A stretch of DNA of 54,189 bases from CAYHWW01 sp964360145. Lineage in GTDB: Bacteria; Bdellovibrionota; UBA1018; CAYHWW01. Below are positions 23,626-31,532 of this stretch, piece after piece. Within the stretch, counting starts at the first letter, position 1, and the number at the start of each line of letters is the position of its first letter. A program made the translations under genes and the position numbers. The DNA lies in contig CAYHWW010000005.1 of assembly GCA_964360145.1 (NCBI GenBank), positions 1 through 54,189 on the forward strand, in the 5' to 3' direction. Under the pieces are notes generated by a model that searched no databases, was not told where the DNA came from, and saw nothing but the letters and a program-made list of their open reading frames with translations.

Positions 23626-24606
23626 ATGAAGCAAACTCAAGGTCCCATCAGCAAATTCATCGAACACCATTATCGCCACTTCAACGCGGCTGCTCTCGTT
23701 GACGCTGCTAAAGGCTATCGTGATCACATCGCTGGCGGAAATAAGATGATGGTGACCCTCGCCGGCGCCATGTCCACCGCCGAACTGGGTCTGACCCTTG
23801 CTGAAATGATCCGCCAGGACAAAATCCACTTCATCAGCTGCACCGGCGCCAACCTGGAAGAGGATGTATTCAACCTCGTAGCCCATGACCACTACGTGCG
23901 GGTGCCAGGCTACCGCTCCCTCACCGCGGAAGACGAGCAAAAGCTCTTGGATCGCCACCTGAACCGCGTGACCGATACCTGCATCCCTGAAGGGGAGGCC
24001 ATGCGGCGCATGGAAACCGCCATGCTCGACGTGTGGACTGCCGCCGATAAAGCGGGCAAGCGCTTCTTCCCCCACGAATTTTTCTACCAGGCCATCCTCT
24101 CCGGCAAGCTCAAGCAGCACTACCAGATCGATCCCAAAGACTCCTGGATGGTGGCCGCCGCGGAAAAGAGCCTCCCCATCATCGTTCCTGGCTGGGAAGA
24201 CGCCACCTTGGGCAATATGTACGCCGCGGCGGTGATCCGTGGAGACATCAAGAACGTCCACACCGTGCGCACGGGCATCGAGTACATGACGTGGCTGTCT
24301 GAGTTCTACCAAGGCATTACCAAGAACGCCTCTCTGGGCATGTTCCAAATCGGCGGCGGCATAGCCGGCGACTTCCCCATCTGCGTGGTGCCCATGCTCC
24401 AGCAAGACTTAGGCATCGACGCCCGCCTCTGGGGCTACTTCTGCCAGATCTCTGACTCCACCACGAGCTATGGCTCCTACTCCGGCGCAGTGCCCAACGA
24501 AAAGATCACCTGGGGCAAGCTGGGCGTGGACACGCCAAAGTACATCGTGGAGAGCGACGCTACCATCGTAGCGCCCCTGATCTTTTCCTACGTGCTGGGT
24601 CACTGA
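23626..24606 (+). CDS. Deoxyhypusine synthase-like protein
   Basis: A 326-residue member of the deoxyhypusine synthase family, an NAD-dependent fold that transfers the aminobutyl group of spermidine. VTLAGAMSTAELG, FISCTGANLEEDVFN, MFQIGGGIAGDFP and DSTTSYGSYSGAVPNEKITW follow the family. The catalytic lysine (Lys329 in the human enzyme) is present as Lys298 in ITWGKLG. Bacteria lack eIF5A, and bacterial homologues have been linked to homospermidine or other polyamine reactions, so the acceptor here is unknown. The start is the ATG at 23626, where the family N-terminus begins. The next gene's GTG follows the stop directly. Confidence 0.88.
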   Translation: MKQTQGPISKFIEHHYRHFNAAALVDAAKGYRDHIAGGNKMMVTLAGAMSTAELGLTLAEMIRQDKIHFISCTGANLEEDVFNLVAHDHYVRVPGYRSLTAEDEQKLLDRHLNRVTDTCIPEGEAMRRMETAMLDVWTAADKAGKRFFPHEFFYQAILSGKLKQHYQIDPKDSWMVAAAEKSLPIIVPGWEDATLGNMYAAAVIRGDIKNVHTVRTGIEYMTWLSEFYQGITKNASLGMFQIGGGIAGDFPICVVPMLQQDLGIDARLWGYFCQISDSTTSYGSYSGAVPNEKITWGKLGVDTPKYIVESDATIVAPLIFSYVLGH

Positions 24607-25056
24607 GTGAAGCTGGCGCGTCTTTTTATCCCACTGCTCCCCATCCTTCTCCTCACTTCCTGCGTCAGCGCCAAAAAGGACAACACGGAGGCCTGGAACA
24701 AGCTGCAGGGGCGTTGGAAAATCGAGCGGGCCCTCAAGGCCGGCAAACCCGTCAACATGGGCGTCGCCTACGCGGAAATCCGGGGTGACGAAATGGATCG
24801 CATCACCACTGAGCGGGTGTTCCGTCAGCGCATCCGCATCAATGCCAATGCAGAGCCTTCCAGCGTGGACTTTGAAATCCTGGATGACACAGACCGCGGC
24901 CAGATCTTGCTCGGCATCTTCAAATTCGACAATGAAAAGCTCTGGTTTTGCCACGGCCCCATCGGTAAACCTCGCCCCACCACCTTCGTCTCCACCCCTG
25001 ACGATGGTAATGTGATTGTGGTTATGCGCACGTTAGAACAGCAAGATAAGCCCTGA
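24607..25056 (+). CDS. TIGR03067-like lipoprotein
   Basis: A 149-residue lipoprotein. The lipobox is LLTSC with Cys19. The mature part matches the TIGR03067 pattern: WNKLQGRWKIERALKAGKPV at the start, LGIFKFDNEKLWFCHGP in the middle and GKPRPTTFVSTPDDG near the end. The family is common in Planctomycetes and other environmental bacteria and has no known activity; the fold is lipocalin-like by inference. The GTG start at 24607 directly abuts the upstream TGA, so translation is probably coupled to the deoxyhypusine-synthase-like gene. Confidence 0.75.
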   Translation: MKLARLFIPLLPILLLTSCVSAKKDNTEAWNKLQGRWKIERALKAGKPVNMGVAYAEIRGDEMDRITTERVFRQRIRINANAEPSSVDFEILDDTDRGQILLGIFKFDNEKLWFCHGPIGKPRPTTFVSTPDDGNVIVVMRTLEQQDKP

Positions 25057-25060
25057 CAAA

Positions 25061-25094
25061 GGGCCGGATGCCCCACCCACGAGGCATCCGGCCC
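25061..25094. terminator. 12-bp stem-loop between convergent genes
   Basis: Perfect arms 25061-25072 and 25083-25094 with a 10-base loop. A C-run rather than a T-run follows on the plus strand, and only three Ts follow on the minus strand, so it may act with Rho or protect transcript ends. Confidence 0.55.
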
Positions 25095-25127
25095 CCCCTC
25101 TCACACGGCACTGCGTATTCCGGCCCA

Positions 25128-25346
25128 TCAAATGAGAAGCATGGACAGATCATCTTGGGATAGAGGTTTGATGGAGTCCCAGCTCATCAGCGCTTCATTC
25201 AGCTCGTCCAACGTAGGAAACGATGGGATCACCTCTTTGCCCATCCACATGCGCCCCCTACCAGAGCCTGGGGCATTTTGCATCGCATCATAATCATATT
25301 CGAGCTTAGCTGATTTACTTCTAGCGCCTCTTACTTGAGCTTCCAT
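25128..25346 (-). CDS. Small orphan protein
   Basis: A 72-residue protein that I do not recognise. It starts MEAQVRGARSKSAKLEYDYD and ends with an acidic segment rich in Leu and Asp. No signal peptide or membrane segment is visible. The ATG at 25346 is chosen because GAGGAG lies 6 bases upstream; a longer frame begins at 25376. It converges on the lipoprotein gene with a hairpin between them and is divergent from the sigma-54 regulator. The good ribosome binding site is the main support that it is real. Confidence 0.5.
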   Translation of the reverse strand: MEAQVRGARSKSAKLEYDYDAMQNAPGSGRGRMWMGKEVIPSFPTLDELNEALMSWDSIKPLSQDDLSMLLI

Positions 25347-25484
25347 GAGACTCTCCTCAGTGATGTGTAATTCCATTGATGAATTTGTAATTCTCTAGAG
25401 CAAGAGCAATGCCAAAGCCCCTGAGTCATAATGGGCCAGTGAGTCTTTCTGGTACGCCCACTGAGACTGTGATAGTCGTGGGGC

Positions 25485-27008
25485 ATGACACTACGTACGT
25501 TCAAAATTGCCCTAGTTGATGACGATCACGAATTTGCTGAACCCATGATCAGTTACTACACGGCAAGAAAAATGAACGTGCACCACTTCGACAACGCCGA
25601 GGTGTTTCTCTCAGAGCTGCGCGGCCAAAGCTCGTCGCAGGTGCCCTATGACCTGCTGCTCACCGACCTCATGATGCCCGAAATGAATGGCATTGAGCTC
25701 ACGCAAAAAGTGAAGGCGCTGTACCCCGACATGCCTGTCATCGTAATGACTGGGAACTCCTCCGTGGATACCGCCATTGAAGCCATTGAGGCCGGCGCCA
25801 GCGACTACATCGTAAAACCGCCACACTTTCCCCACCTCAACATCGTTTTGCAGAGAACGCTTCACTTCAGCCAGATTGAGCGAGAAAATGCACGCCTAAG
25901 AAAGTCGCTGGAAGCATCCCAGGGCCGGGCCGCTGGGATCGTTGCGAAAAGCCCCCTCGTGATCAAAGCCATCGAGCTCGCTAAGTGCGTGGCACCCAGC
26001 GACGCCACTGTGCTGATCACCGGGGAGAGTGGCACGGGCAAAGAAGTCTTTGCTCAACTCATCCATCGATCGAGCCAACGGGCCACGAAACCCTTCATCG
26101 CCATCAACTGTTCCGCGATCCCAGAAAATCTGCTGGAAAGCGAGCTCTTCGGTCACGTCAAAGGCGCCTTCACCGGGGCGGAAAGCGGTCGCATCGGCCT
26201 TTTTGAGGAGGCCGATGGCGGGACTCTCTTCCTCGATGAGATCGGTGATATGTCGCAGCACCTTCAGGCCAAGCTGCTGCGAGTGCTGCAGGAGCGTAAA
26301 ATAAAGCGCATCGGTGAAAACGTTTTCAGGGAAATCAATGTACGCATCATCGCCGCCACGCTGAAGAACCTCAGCGTCGAGGTGAAAGCCAAGCGTTTCC
26401 GCGAAGACCTTTTCTACCGGCTGAATGTGATCCCACTGCGCCTGCCCAACCTCAGGGAACGCAGAGATGACATCCTCCCCTTGGCTAAACACTTCCTCGA
26501 ACGATTCTCGCTGCGCTACGATAAAAAAACCCACAGCTTCACCCGGGAAGCGGCGGAATGGCTGCTGTCGCATCGGTGGCCGGGCAACGTGCGTGAGCTC
26601 GAAAACTCCATTGAACGCGCCACCGTGCTCGCCCAAGGCGAATTGGTCCAACTCAATGACCTGTGCTTTGACTCGGACCTCGAAGAAACGAGCCGCGTGG
26701 TGGACACCCCTGAAGCAACACCATCCCTTGAGCTCGATCCAGAAACTAGGCCCGCTGACACAGCCCCCAACGACACCGAGGAACTGTTACGGGCACTAAA
26801 CGCCCCCGGCCCCGCGCCCACGAGCAACACATTGACGAATATCACCGCTGAGCCCGCCACGCTGGCGGAGTTCGAGCTGCGCTACATCCGTGAGGTGCTC
26901 AACAGGTGCGACGGAGTCAAGGAGCGGGCCGCCCGCATCCTGGGCATCGACCGCAAGACGCTGTACCGTAAAATGCAGAGCACCACCGAGATCCCGAATA
27001 CCCTCTGA
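25485..27008 (+). CDS. NtrC-family sigma-54-dependent response regulator
   Basis: A 507-residue three-domain activator. The receiver domain (1-125) has the acidic pocket VDDD (12-14), phosphoacceptor Asp61 in LLTDLMMPEMNG and Lys111. The AAA+ domain has Walker A GESGTGKE (180-187), the sigma-54 contact loop GAFTGA (227-232) and an RWPGNVREL motif. A Pro/Thr/Glu-rich linker (about 400-455) leads to a Fis-type HTH (RAARILGIDRKTLYRKM). It should open promoters bound by sigma-54 RNA polymerase when phosphorylated. No cognate kinase is adjacent. The nearest kinase, at 17706, is unlinked, and pairing them would be speculation. Confidence 0.95.
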   Translation: MTLRTFKIALVDDDHEFAEPMISYYTARKMNVHHFDNAEVFLSELRGQSSSQVPYDLLLTDLMMPEMNGIELTQKVKALYPDMPVIVMTGNSSVDTAIEAIEAGASDYIVKPPHFPHLNIVLQRTLHFSQIERENARLRKSLEASQGRAAGIVAKSPLVIKAIELAKCVAPSDATVLITGESGTGKEVFAQLIHRSSQRATKPFIAINCSAIPENLLESELFGHVKGAFTGAESGRIGLFEEADGGTLFLDEIGDMSQHLQAKLLRVLQERKIKRIGENVFREINVRIIAATLKNLSVEVKAKRFREDLFYRLNVIPLRLPNLRERRDDILPLAKHFLERFSLRYDKKTHSFTREAAEWLLSHRWPGNVRELENSIERATVLAQGELVQLNDLCFDSDLEETSRVVDTPEATPSLELDPETRPADTAPNDTEELLRALNAPGPAPTSNTLTNITAEPATLAEFELRYIREVLNRCDGVKERAARILGIDRKTLYRKMQSTTEIPNTL

Positions 27009-27018
27009 CCGAAAAACG

Positions 27019-27052
27019 CTTACAACAGGAGACTTAAGTCTCCTGTTGTAAG
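27019..27052. terminator. Perfect 34-bp palindrome serving two convergent genes
   Basis: A self-complementary sequence with 17-bp arms and no central asymmetry. It follows the plus-strand regulator and overlaps the last codons and stop of the minus-strand gene 27034-27258, whose TAA lies at the centre. Confidence 0.75.
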
Positions 27053-27258
27053 ACCGTAATCATGCTACGCACGGCTCCACGGACCTCGGGGACCGCGCTG
27101 AGAACCCTGTATGCCACGAACACCCGCGCTAAGCCGACGAGGCCCAAGCAGAAACCACCGGCCACGCCGTAGAGCACGGCGCGGCCAGGATTCTCCCCCG
27201 CCCAGCCCAGCAACTCATTGACTTTGGAATGAGGGGCTGTGCTCACGGGGCTACTCAT
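27034..27258 (-). CDS. Small membrane-associated protein of a YqjE/ElaB-type operon
   Basis: A 74-residue protein with one hydrophobic segment (AVLYGVAGGFCLGLVGLARVFVAY, a glycine-zipper-like helix at about 28-51). It ends in VLQQET, encoded inside the terminator palindrome. The ATG at 27258 overlaps the upstream stop (ATGA). By position it takes the place of the small third gene in yqjDEK-like operons, though no similarity to YqjK is claimed. Confidence 0.6.
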   Translation of the reverse strand: MSSPVSTAPHSKVNELLGWAGENPGRAVLYGVAGGFCLGLVGLARVFVAYRVLSAVPEVRGAVRSMITVLQQET

Positions 27259-27530
27259 CTCCTACTGCCATTCATCGCTGTTCGCCGCACGAGGGCTCCC
27301 ATGAGAAATCCAACGCTGGCGCCGATGAGCACTGCCTGAACGGGATGGTCCTTGCTCCAGGCAGTCACCTGCTTGCCGGTCTGACTCACTCTCTCGCCAA
27401 CGTCACTGGCCATGTCGCGGAACTGATCGAGTTTGCGGTCACTAACCTCGCCGGCAGCATGAAGTGCGTTCTTCGTCGCCGCCTTGATGGATTCAGGGCC
27501 CTGATACGCTGAAGTGTCTTGAGTTGCCAT
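27255..27530 (-). CDS. ElaB/YqjD/DUF883-like membrane-anchored protein
   Basis: A 91-residue protein. The N-terminal about 60 residues form a polar amphipathic helix, and the C-terminus is a glycine-zipper membrane helix ending in basic residues (AVLIGASVGFLMGALVRR). DHPVQAV before the helix is close to the DNPWQAV-type motif of the ElaB/YqjD family. E. coli members are tail-anchored in the inner membrane and bind ribosomes in stationary phase, so a similar role is plausible but not shown. The ATG at 27530 has AAGGA upstream; the longer frame to 27587 overlaps the previous gene. Confidence 0.75.
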   Translation of the reverse strand: MATQDTSAYQGPESIKAATKNALHAAGEVSDRKLDQFRDMASDVGERVSQTGKQVTAWSKDHPVQAVLIGASVGFLMGALVRRTAMNGSRR

Positions 27531-27552
27531 GTTCTTTGTCCTTTTTCCGCTC

Positions 27553-28158
27553 TCACTGATGTTGGACGTCGACAGGAGTGAGAGCATAATCCCTGTCGCC
27601 GATCTTGATTTGGGTACCTAAAATAAAACCCACCGCGGCAGCGCCCACGACGATCTTCGCGGCATGGGCCCGCAGGACTTCCTTGGGGTCGAGGGCGCTC
27701 TTCGCGGCTTGGCCGAGATCCCGCGTGAGCTCACGGGCGGCGATCACTAGGGCAGCGCCACTCCGCTCCAATGCCTTGGCCTCTTGATCAAGGCGGGCAT
27801 CACGATCCTGACGCCCTCTGGTCTCGCTCAAGCTCATGAGGGAATAAACCGCCATGGCACTTGCGGTGAGTAACCAGAAGACCCCAGCAACAGTAAGAGA
27901 CGCCGCCCCAGGGCTGTTGCCCGCTGCGAGTAGGGCCTCCCAGCCTACGAATGCCAGCCAGCCTATGCCATAGACCGCCATGAGCAAGGCCAGGGCTAAA
28001 GCAACGCCGCTCCTTCTCCAAAAAGCAGTGCGGACGGCAAAAACTTTTTTCACGTAAGCAGCAAGGTCTTCCGTGAATGACTTGATATGGCCAGTGACAC
28101 GACCGATGAGTTGATCCCCCCGCTCTGGGGCGGAGGCCGAGATCTCATTGCTTTCCAT
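27553..28158 (-). CDS. YqjE-like (holin superfamily III type) membrane protein
   Basis: A 201-residue protein that heads the three-gene operon. It has two adjacent transmembrane helices at about residues 52-77 and 85-108, flanked by polar helices, as in YqjE (Phage_holin_3_6-like) proteins. Unlike the about 130-residue YqjE, it has a C-terminal extension with a further hydrophobic segment (KIVVGAAAVGFILGTQI). The operon order (YqjE-like, YqjD-like, small membrane protein) supports a joint role at the inner membrane, probably stress-related. Confidence 0.65.
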   Translation of the reverse strand: MESNEISASAPERGDQLIGRVTGHIKSFTEDLAAYVKKVFAVRTAFWRRSGVALALALLMAVYGIGWLAFVGWEALLAAGNSPGAASLTVAGVFWLLTASAMAVYSLMSLSETRGRQDRDARLDQEAKALERSGAALVIAARELTRDLGQAAKSALDPKEVLRAHAAKIVVGAAAVGFILGTQIKIGDRDYALTPVDVQHQ

Positions 28159-28276
28159 CGCTGCTCCTTATTTACTGATGAACAGCTAGAGCAAGCCAGG
28201 TGCCAGAATTTATGGGGCATATTTCCGCATACCTTTTGAGTTGACTTTGCACACGCCAGGGAGAATTCAAATACAC

Positions 28277-29542
28277 ATGCCGCACTTGCATACACAGCGC
28301 AAAGACCACATCGTTCTCACGTCTCATCCCCACTTCATCTACAAAGACAGCCCTCCGCTGAACTGGGGAAATCCCGACCCTAAAAAGAGGGGCCCCGTGG
28401 TGGCATCCCTCACCAATAAATTGGCACGCAACGCCATCGGCACCCACAGCGGCTCCTATGCGGTGTACCGGGCGCTGGCCATGGCGGCGGGCGAAATGGC
28501 CGCCGATCACATACCCGACCTCACCAACACCAGCCCCGTGGTGAAGATCGGCCCCTTTCCATCCTGGTCGGAGCCGGGCCGCATCGTCTCCATAGACCCC
28601 TGGGGCGCCGCAGTATCGGAAGTGTTCGCTAAAGAAATCAAGAGAGGCCTCGACATCCGTCCCTCCATCGCGGTCACCCGCGCCCACCTCTCCATGCCGG
28701 AGCTAGTCTCCGCAGTGGAGAAGGGCCGCCTCAAGGTGGACGGCACCGTCATCAAGAAAAATAAAGACGTCTTCGTCACCAAGGCCGCCCTGGAACCCGT
28801 ATGGTACCTGCCCGGCGTGGCGGAGCGCTTCGGTGTCACCGAAGCTCAATTACGTTCAGCGCTCTACACGGAAACCGGCGGCATGTTCCCCGAACTCATC
28901 ACCCGCCCGGACCTCAAGGTGCTCCTGCCCCCCATCGGCAGCATCTCTGTGTACATCTTCGGTGACGTCGAAAAAATAGGCCGTCCCCACGTGGAAACCA
29001 CGGTGCGTGTCCACGACGAATGCAATGGTTCCGACGTCTTCGGCTCCGATATCTGCACCTGCCGCCCTTACCTGGTCCACGGCATCGAAGAATGCATCAA
29101 GACTGCGCAAAATGGCGGTTTAGGCATCATCGTCTACTTCCGCAAAGAGGGGCGTGCCCTTGGCGAAGTGACCAAGTTCCTGGTTTACAACGCGAGAAAG
29201 CGCCAAAAAGGCGGCGACTCAGCGGCCACCTACTTTCACCGCACGGAATGCGTGGCCGGCGTGCAGGACATGCGGTTCCAGCAGCTCATGCCCGATACGC
29301 TGCACTGGCTCGGCATCAGGCGCATCGATAAACTCATCTCCATGTCCAACATGAAGTATGACGCCATCGTAGGTTCCGGCATCAAAGTGGTGGATCGCTT
29401 TGAGATTCCCGCGGAGATGATCCCCGCCGATGCCTCTGTTGAAATGGAGGCAAAGAAGGCCGCGGGCTATTTCGCGGCGAAAACCGGCGTGAAGAAAAAG
29501 GGTGCGCTGAAAAAAGTAAAGGGCCGCACTTTCAATGAGTGA
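28277..29542 (+). CDS. URC1-type GTP cyclohydrolase II-like protein (uracil catabolism)
   Basis: A 421-residue protein of the GTP cyclohydrolase II family in its URC1 form. The long N-terminal domain has HIVLTSHP and the diagnostic NAIGTHSGSYAVYRAL. The zinc cysteines lie in HDECNGSDVFGSDICTCRPY, and FRKEGRALGEVTKF is the catalytic segment. URC1 of the yeast Lachancea kluyveri acts in the URC pathway that degrades uracil with a ribose-bound intermediate, so the substrate is probably a uracil nucleotide rather than GTP. ATG 28277 is chosen; a TTG at 28241 is possible. It overlaps the next gene by 8 bp. Confidence 0.88.
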   Translation: MPHLHTQRKDHIVLTSHPHFIYKDSPPLNWGNPDPKKRGPVVASLTNKLARNAIGTHSGSYAVYRALAMAAGEMAADHIPDLTNTSPVVKIGPFPSWSEPGRIVSIDPWGAAVSEVFAKEIKRGLDIRPSIAVTRAHLSMPELVSAVEKGRLKVDGTVIKKNKDVFVTKAALEPVWYLPGVAERFGVTEAQLRSALYTETGGMFPELITRPDLKVLLPPIGSISVYIFGDVEKIGRPHVETTVRVHDECNGSDVFGSDICTCRPYLVHGIEECIKTAQNGGLGIIVYFRKEGRALGEVTKFLVYNARKRQKGGDSAATYFHRTECVAGVQDMRFQQLMPDTLHWLGIRRIDKLISMSNMKYDAIVGSGIKVVDRFEIPAEMIPADASVEMEAKKAAGYFAAKTGVKKKGALKKVKGRTFNE

Positions 29543-30746
29543 TTTTGGCCCCGCCCTCGCTGAGATCTGCGACACTGCCACCATCCGCGCCCGCACCAGA
29601 ATCATTTGGGACGAGGCGATTTCCGGCGGCACCGCATTTGCCGTGGACGAGGGTAAACTACCCGCCTGCGTGGATCTCGTCATGGAGGTGACCCATGCCG
29701 CCTACGGCGATGGCCCCATCCCCGTGCACGGACGCTACGAGCACTTTCGCGCCGGCGGCATAGACCGCGTTGCCCTCCTCAAGAAAGACCTCGCAGGTCT
29801 TTCCGCGGCGGAACGAGCAAAGGCCCTCATCGACGTCACCCTCATCTCGGTACTACTGGATGCGGGCGCCGGTGACGCCTGGAAGTATGAAGAAGGCGGC
29901 CAAACCTACACCCGCTCCGAGGGCCTGGCCGTGGCAAGTGTTGCTATGTTGAGGCAGGGCGCGTTCTCCGCGGACAAGGCATCCCCCTTTCGAGCGGATG
30001 GTGAGCGCTTGGCAAAGATCACTTCCGCGGACATCGCCCGAGGGTTCCAAGTGAGCGAGAAGAACCCGCTTGCGGGGCTTGAAGGCCGCTCCCAGCTCTT
30101 GAGTCGGCTGGCTCAAAGCATGGCGACCTGGCCGCATATCTTTGGTCAAAACAGCCAACGCCCCGGCAACATCCTCGACGCGCTGGGGAACAAGGCGGTC
30201 AAGGGCGAGGTGAAAGCCAAAGAGATTTTAAACATGCTGCTCTTGGGGCTGTCCCGCATGTGGCCCGCCCGCTCCACCATCGATGGCGTGGGCTTCGGTG
30301 ACGTGTGGACCTATGCCTCCGCTAAGGGCCCCATCCTCGTCCCATTCCATAAGCTCTCCCAATGGCTCACCTATTCCCTGGTGGAACCCGTGGAGAGCGC
30401 GGGCCTCAAGGTGATCGGCATCGAAGAGCTCACAGGGCTCCCTGAATACCGCAATGGCGGTCTCTTTTTGGATACCGGCGTCCTCCGCCTTCGCGACCCG
30501 AGCCTTGCGCAACGCGAGCTCGAAGCGGCTGATGCCGCCATCATCCAGTGGCGAGCCCTCACCGTGCAACTCCTGGATAAAGTCTGGCTGGAGGTCTGTC
30601 GTCGCAAAAATGTCACGCCATCACTGCTGCCGTTGGCACGGGTACTCCAAGGGGGCACCTGGAGCGCGGGACGCGAGATCGCCAAGCGCCTCCGGCCTGG
30701 TGGGCCACCACCGCTGAAACTCAAAAGCGACGGCATGGTATTTTAA
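29535..30746 (+). CDS. DUF1688 / URC4 protein (uracil catabolism)
   Basis: A 403-residue DUF1688 protein, equivalent to yeast Urc4. Diagnostic segments are VPVHGRYEHF-like PIPVHGRYEHFRAGG, LIDVTLISVLLDAGAGDAWKY, SEGLAVASVAML and FHKLSQWLTYSLVEP. Its reaction is unknown; in L. kluyveri URC4 is required for growth on uracil. Translation is coupled to URC1 by an 8-bp overlap. The next gene, upp, is separated by a structured 105-bp repeat (copy A of the family described below), an unusual insertion inside a metabolic operon. Confidence 0.9.
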   Translation: MSDFGPALAEICDTATIRARTRIIWDEAISGGTAFAVDEGKLPACVDLVMEVTHAAYGDGPIPVHGRYEHFRAGGIDRVALLKKDLAGLSAAERAKALIDVTLISVLLDAGAGDAWKYEEGGQTYTRSEGLAVASVAMLRQGAFSADKASPFRADGERLAKITSADIARGFQVSEKNPLAGLEGRSQLLSRLAQSMATWPHIFGQNSQRPGNILDALGNKAVKGEVKAKEILNMLLLGLSRMWPARSTIDGVGFGDVWTYASAKGPILVPFHKLSQWLTYSLVEPVESAGLKVIGIEELTGLPEYRNGGLFLDTGVLRLRDPSLAQRELEAADAAIIQWRALTVQLLDKVWLEVCRRKNVTPSLLPLARVLQGGTWSAGREIAKRLRPGGPPPLKLKSDGMVF

Positions 30747-30753
30747 GCTTGGT

Positions 30754-30857
30754 ATTTTGCCAACTAGCTTCGTTGTCGTTCGTCGCGGCCTCCACGCAGC
30801 GGGCATGAGCCCGCTTTGGTCGGCCCGCTCCTCCTCCGCCTCGCTAGTTGGCAAAAT
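30754..30857 (+). repeat. Structured intergenic repeat, copy A
   Basis: A perfect 15-bp outer stem (30754-30768 with 30843-30857) and an inner 7-bp hairpin with loop ATGA (30798-30804 with 30809-30815). Conserved unpaired strings are GCTTCGTTGTCG after the left arm, CTCCACGC before the hairpin, TTGGTCG after it and CTCCGCCTCGC before the right arm. It lies between DUF1688 and upp. Confidence 0.85.
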
Positions 30858-30890
30858 TCCTTCGCTTAATCAATGCCCTGAGGTGATACA

Positions 30891-31532
30891 TTGAAGATAC
30901 TCATGAAGAAAAAACTCCACATCATTGATCATCCCATCATTCAGCACAAACTCGCCATGATCCGGAACAAGAACGCCACGCCCCATGAGTTCCGGCAAAT
31001 TTTCAGCGAGTTGGCGCGCATCCTCGCCTATGAATGCACCAAAGACTTGAAACTCGCCACCTTCGACATCGAAACGCCGCTACAGAAAACCAAGGCGCGA
31101 AAAATCGGCGAAGAAATCGTGGTGGCCTGCATCCTCCGCGCCGCCGAAGGCATGCTGCCTGGGTTCTTGGAGATGCTGCCCTTCGCCCGAGTGGGCCATA
31201 TCGGCATCTACCGCGATAAATTTTTGAACCAAACCGTGGAGTATTACTTCAAGCTGCCGCTCAACGTGAAGGGCAAGCGCCTTCTCATGTTGGATCCATT
31301 GCTCGCCACCGGGGACACCGCGCTGGCGGCGCTTGAGCGCCTCAAACAGTACGAGGTAGGCCCCATCAAAGTCGTTACTTTGCTCTCTTCCCAGCTAGGC
31401 ATCGACAAAATTTTCGAGGCCCATCCTGACGTTGAGATCTACACGCTTTCAGTTGAAAAAAGCTTGAATGCGAAGGGCTATCTGCTGCCCGGACTGGGAG
31501 ACGCCGGTGATCGGCTCTTTGGAACGGTTTAG
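30891..31532 (+). CDS. upp: Uracil phosphoribosyltransferase
   Basis: A 213-residue UPRTase that makes UMP from uracil and PRPP. The PRPP loop is LDPLLATGDT (residues 134-143; usual form DPMLATGGS) and the uracil-binding flap is GYLLPGLGDAGDR at the C-terminus. TTG at 30891 is taken as the start because GAGGTG lies 5 bases upstream; the ATG at 30903 is 17 bases from it. In the URC pathway a UPRTase (Urc6) supplies the nucleotide substrate, so its position after URC1 and URC4 fits catabolism as well as salvage. It overlaps udk. Confidence 0.93.
   Translation: MKILMKKKLHIIDHPIIQHKLAMIRNKNATPHEFRQIFSELARILAYECTKDLKLATFDIETPLQKTKARKIGEEIVVACILRAAEGMLPGFLEMLPFARVGHIGIYRDKFLNQTVEYYFKLPLNVKGKRLLMLDPLLATGDTALAALERLKQYEVGPIKVVTLLSSQLGIDKIFEAHPDVEIYTLSVEKSLNAKGYLLPGLGDAGDRLFGTV

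Noticed and set aside
25441..25484. Sigma-54 promoter before the NtrC-type regulator
   Set aside because: TGGTACG is followed at the right distance by CTGAG rather than TTGCA/T, so the essential -12 GC is missing.
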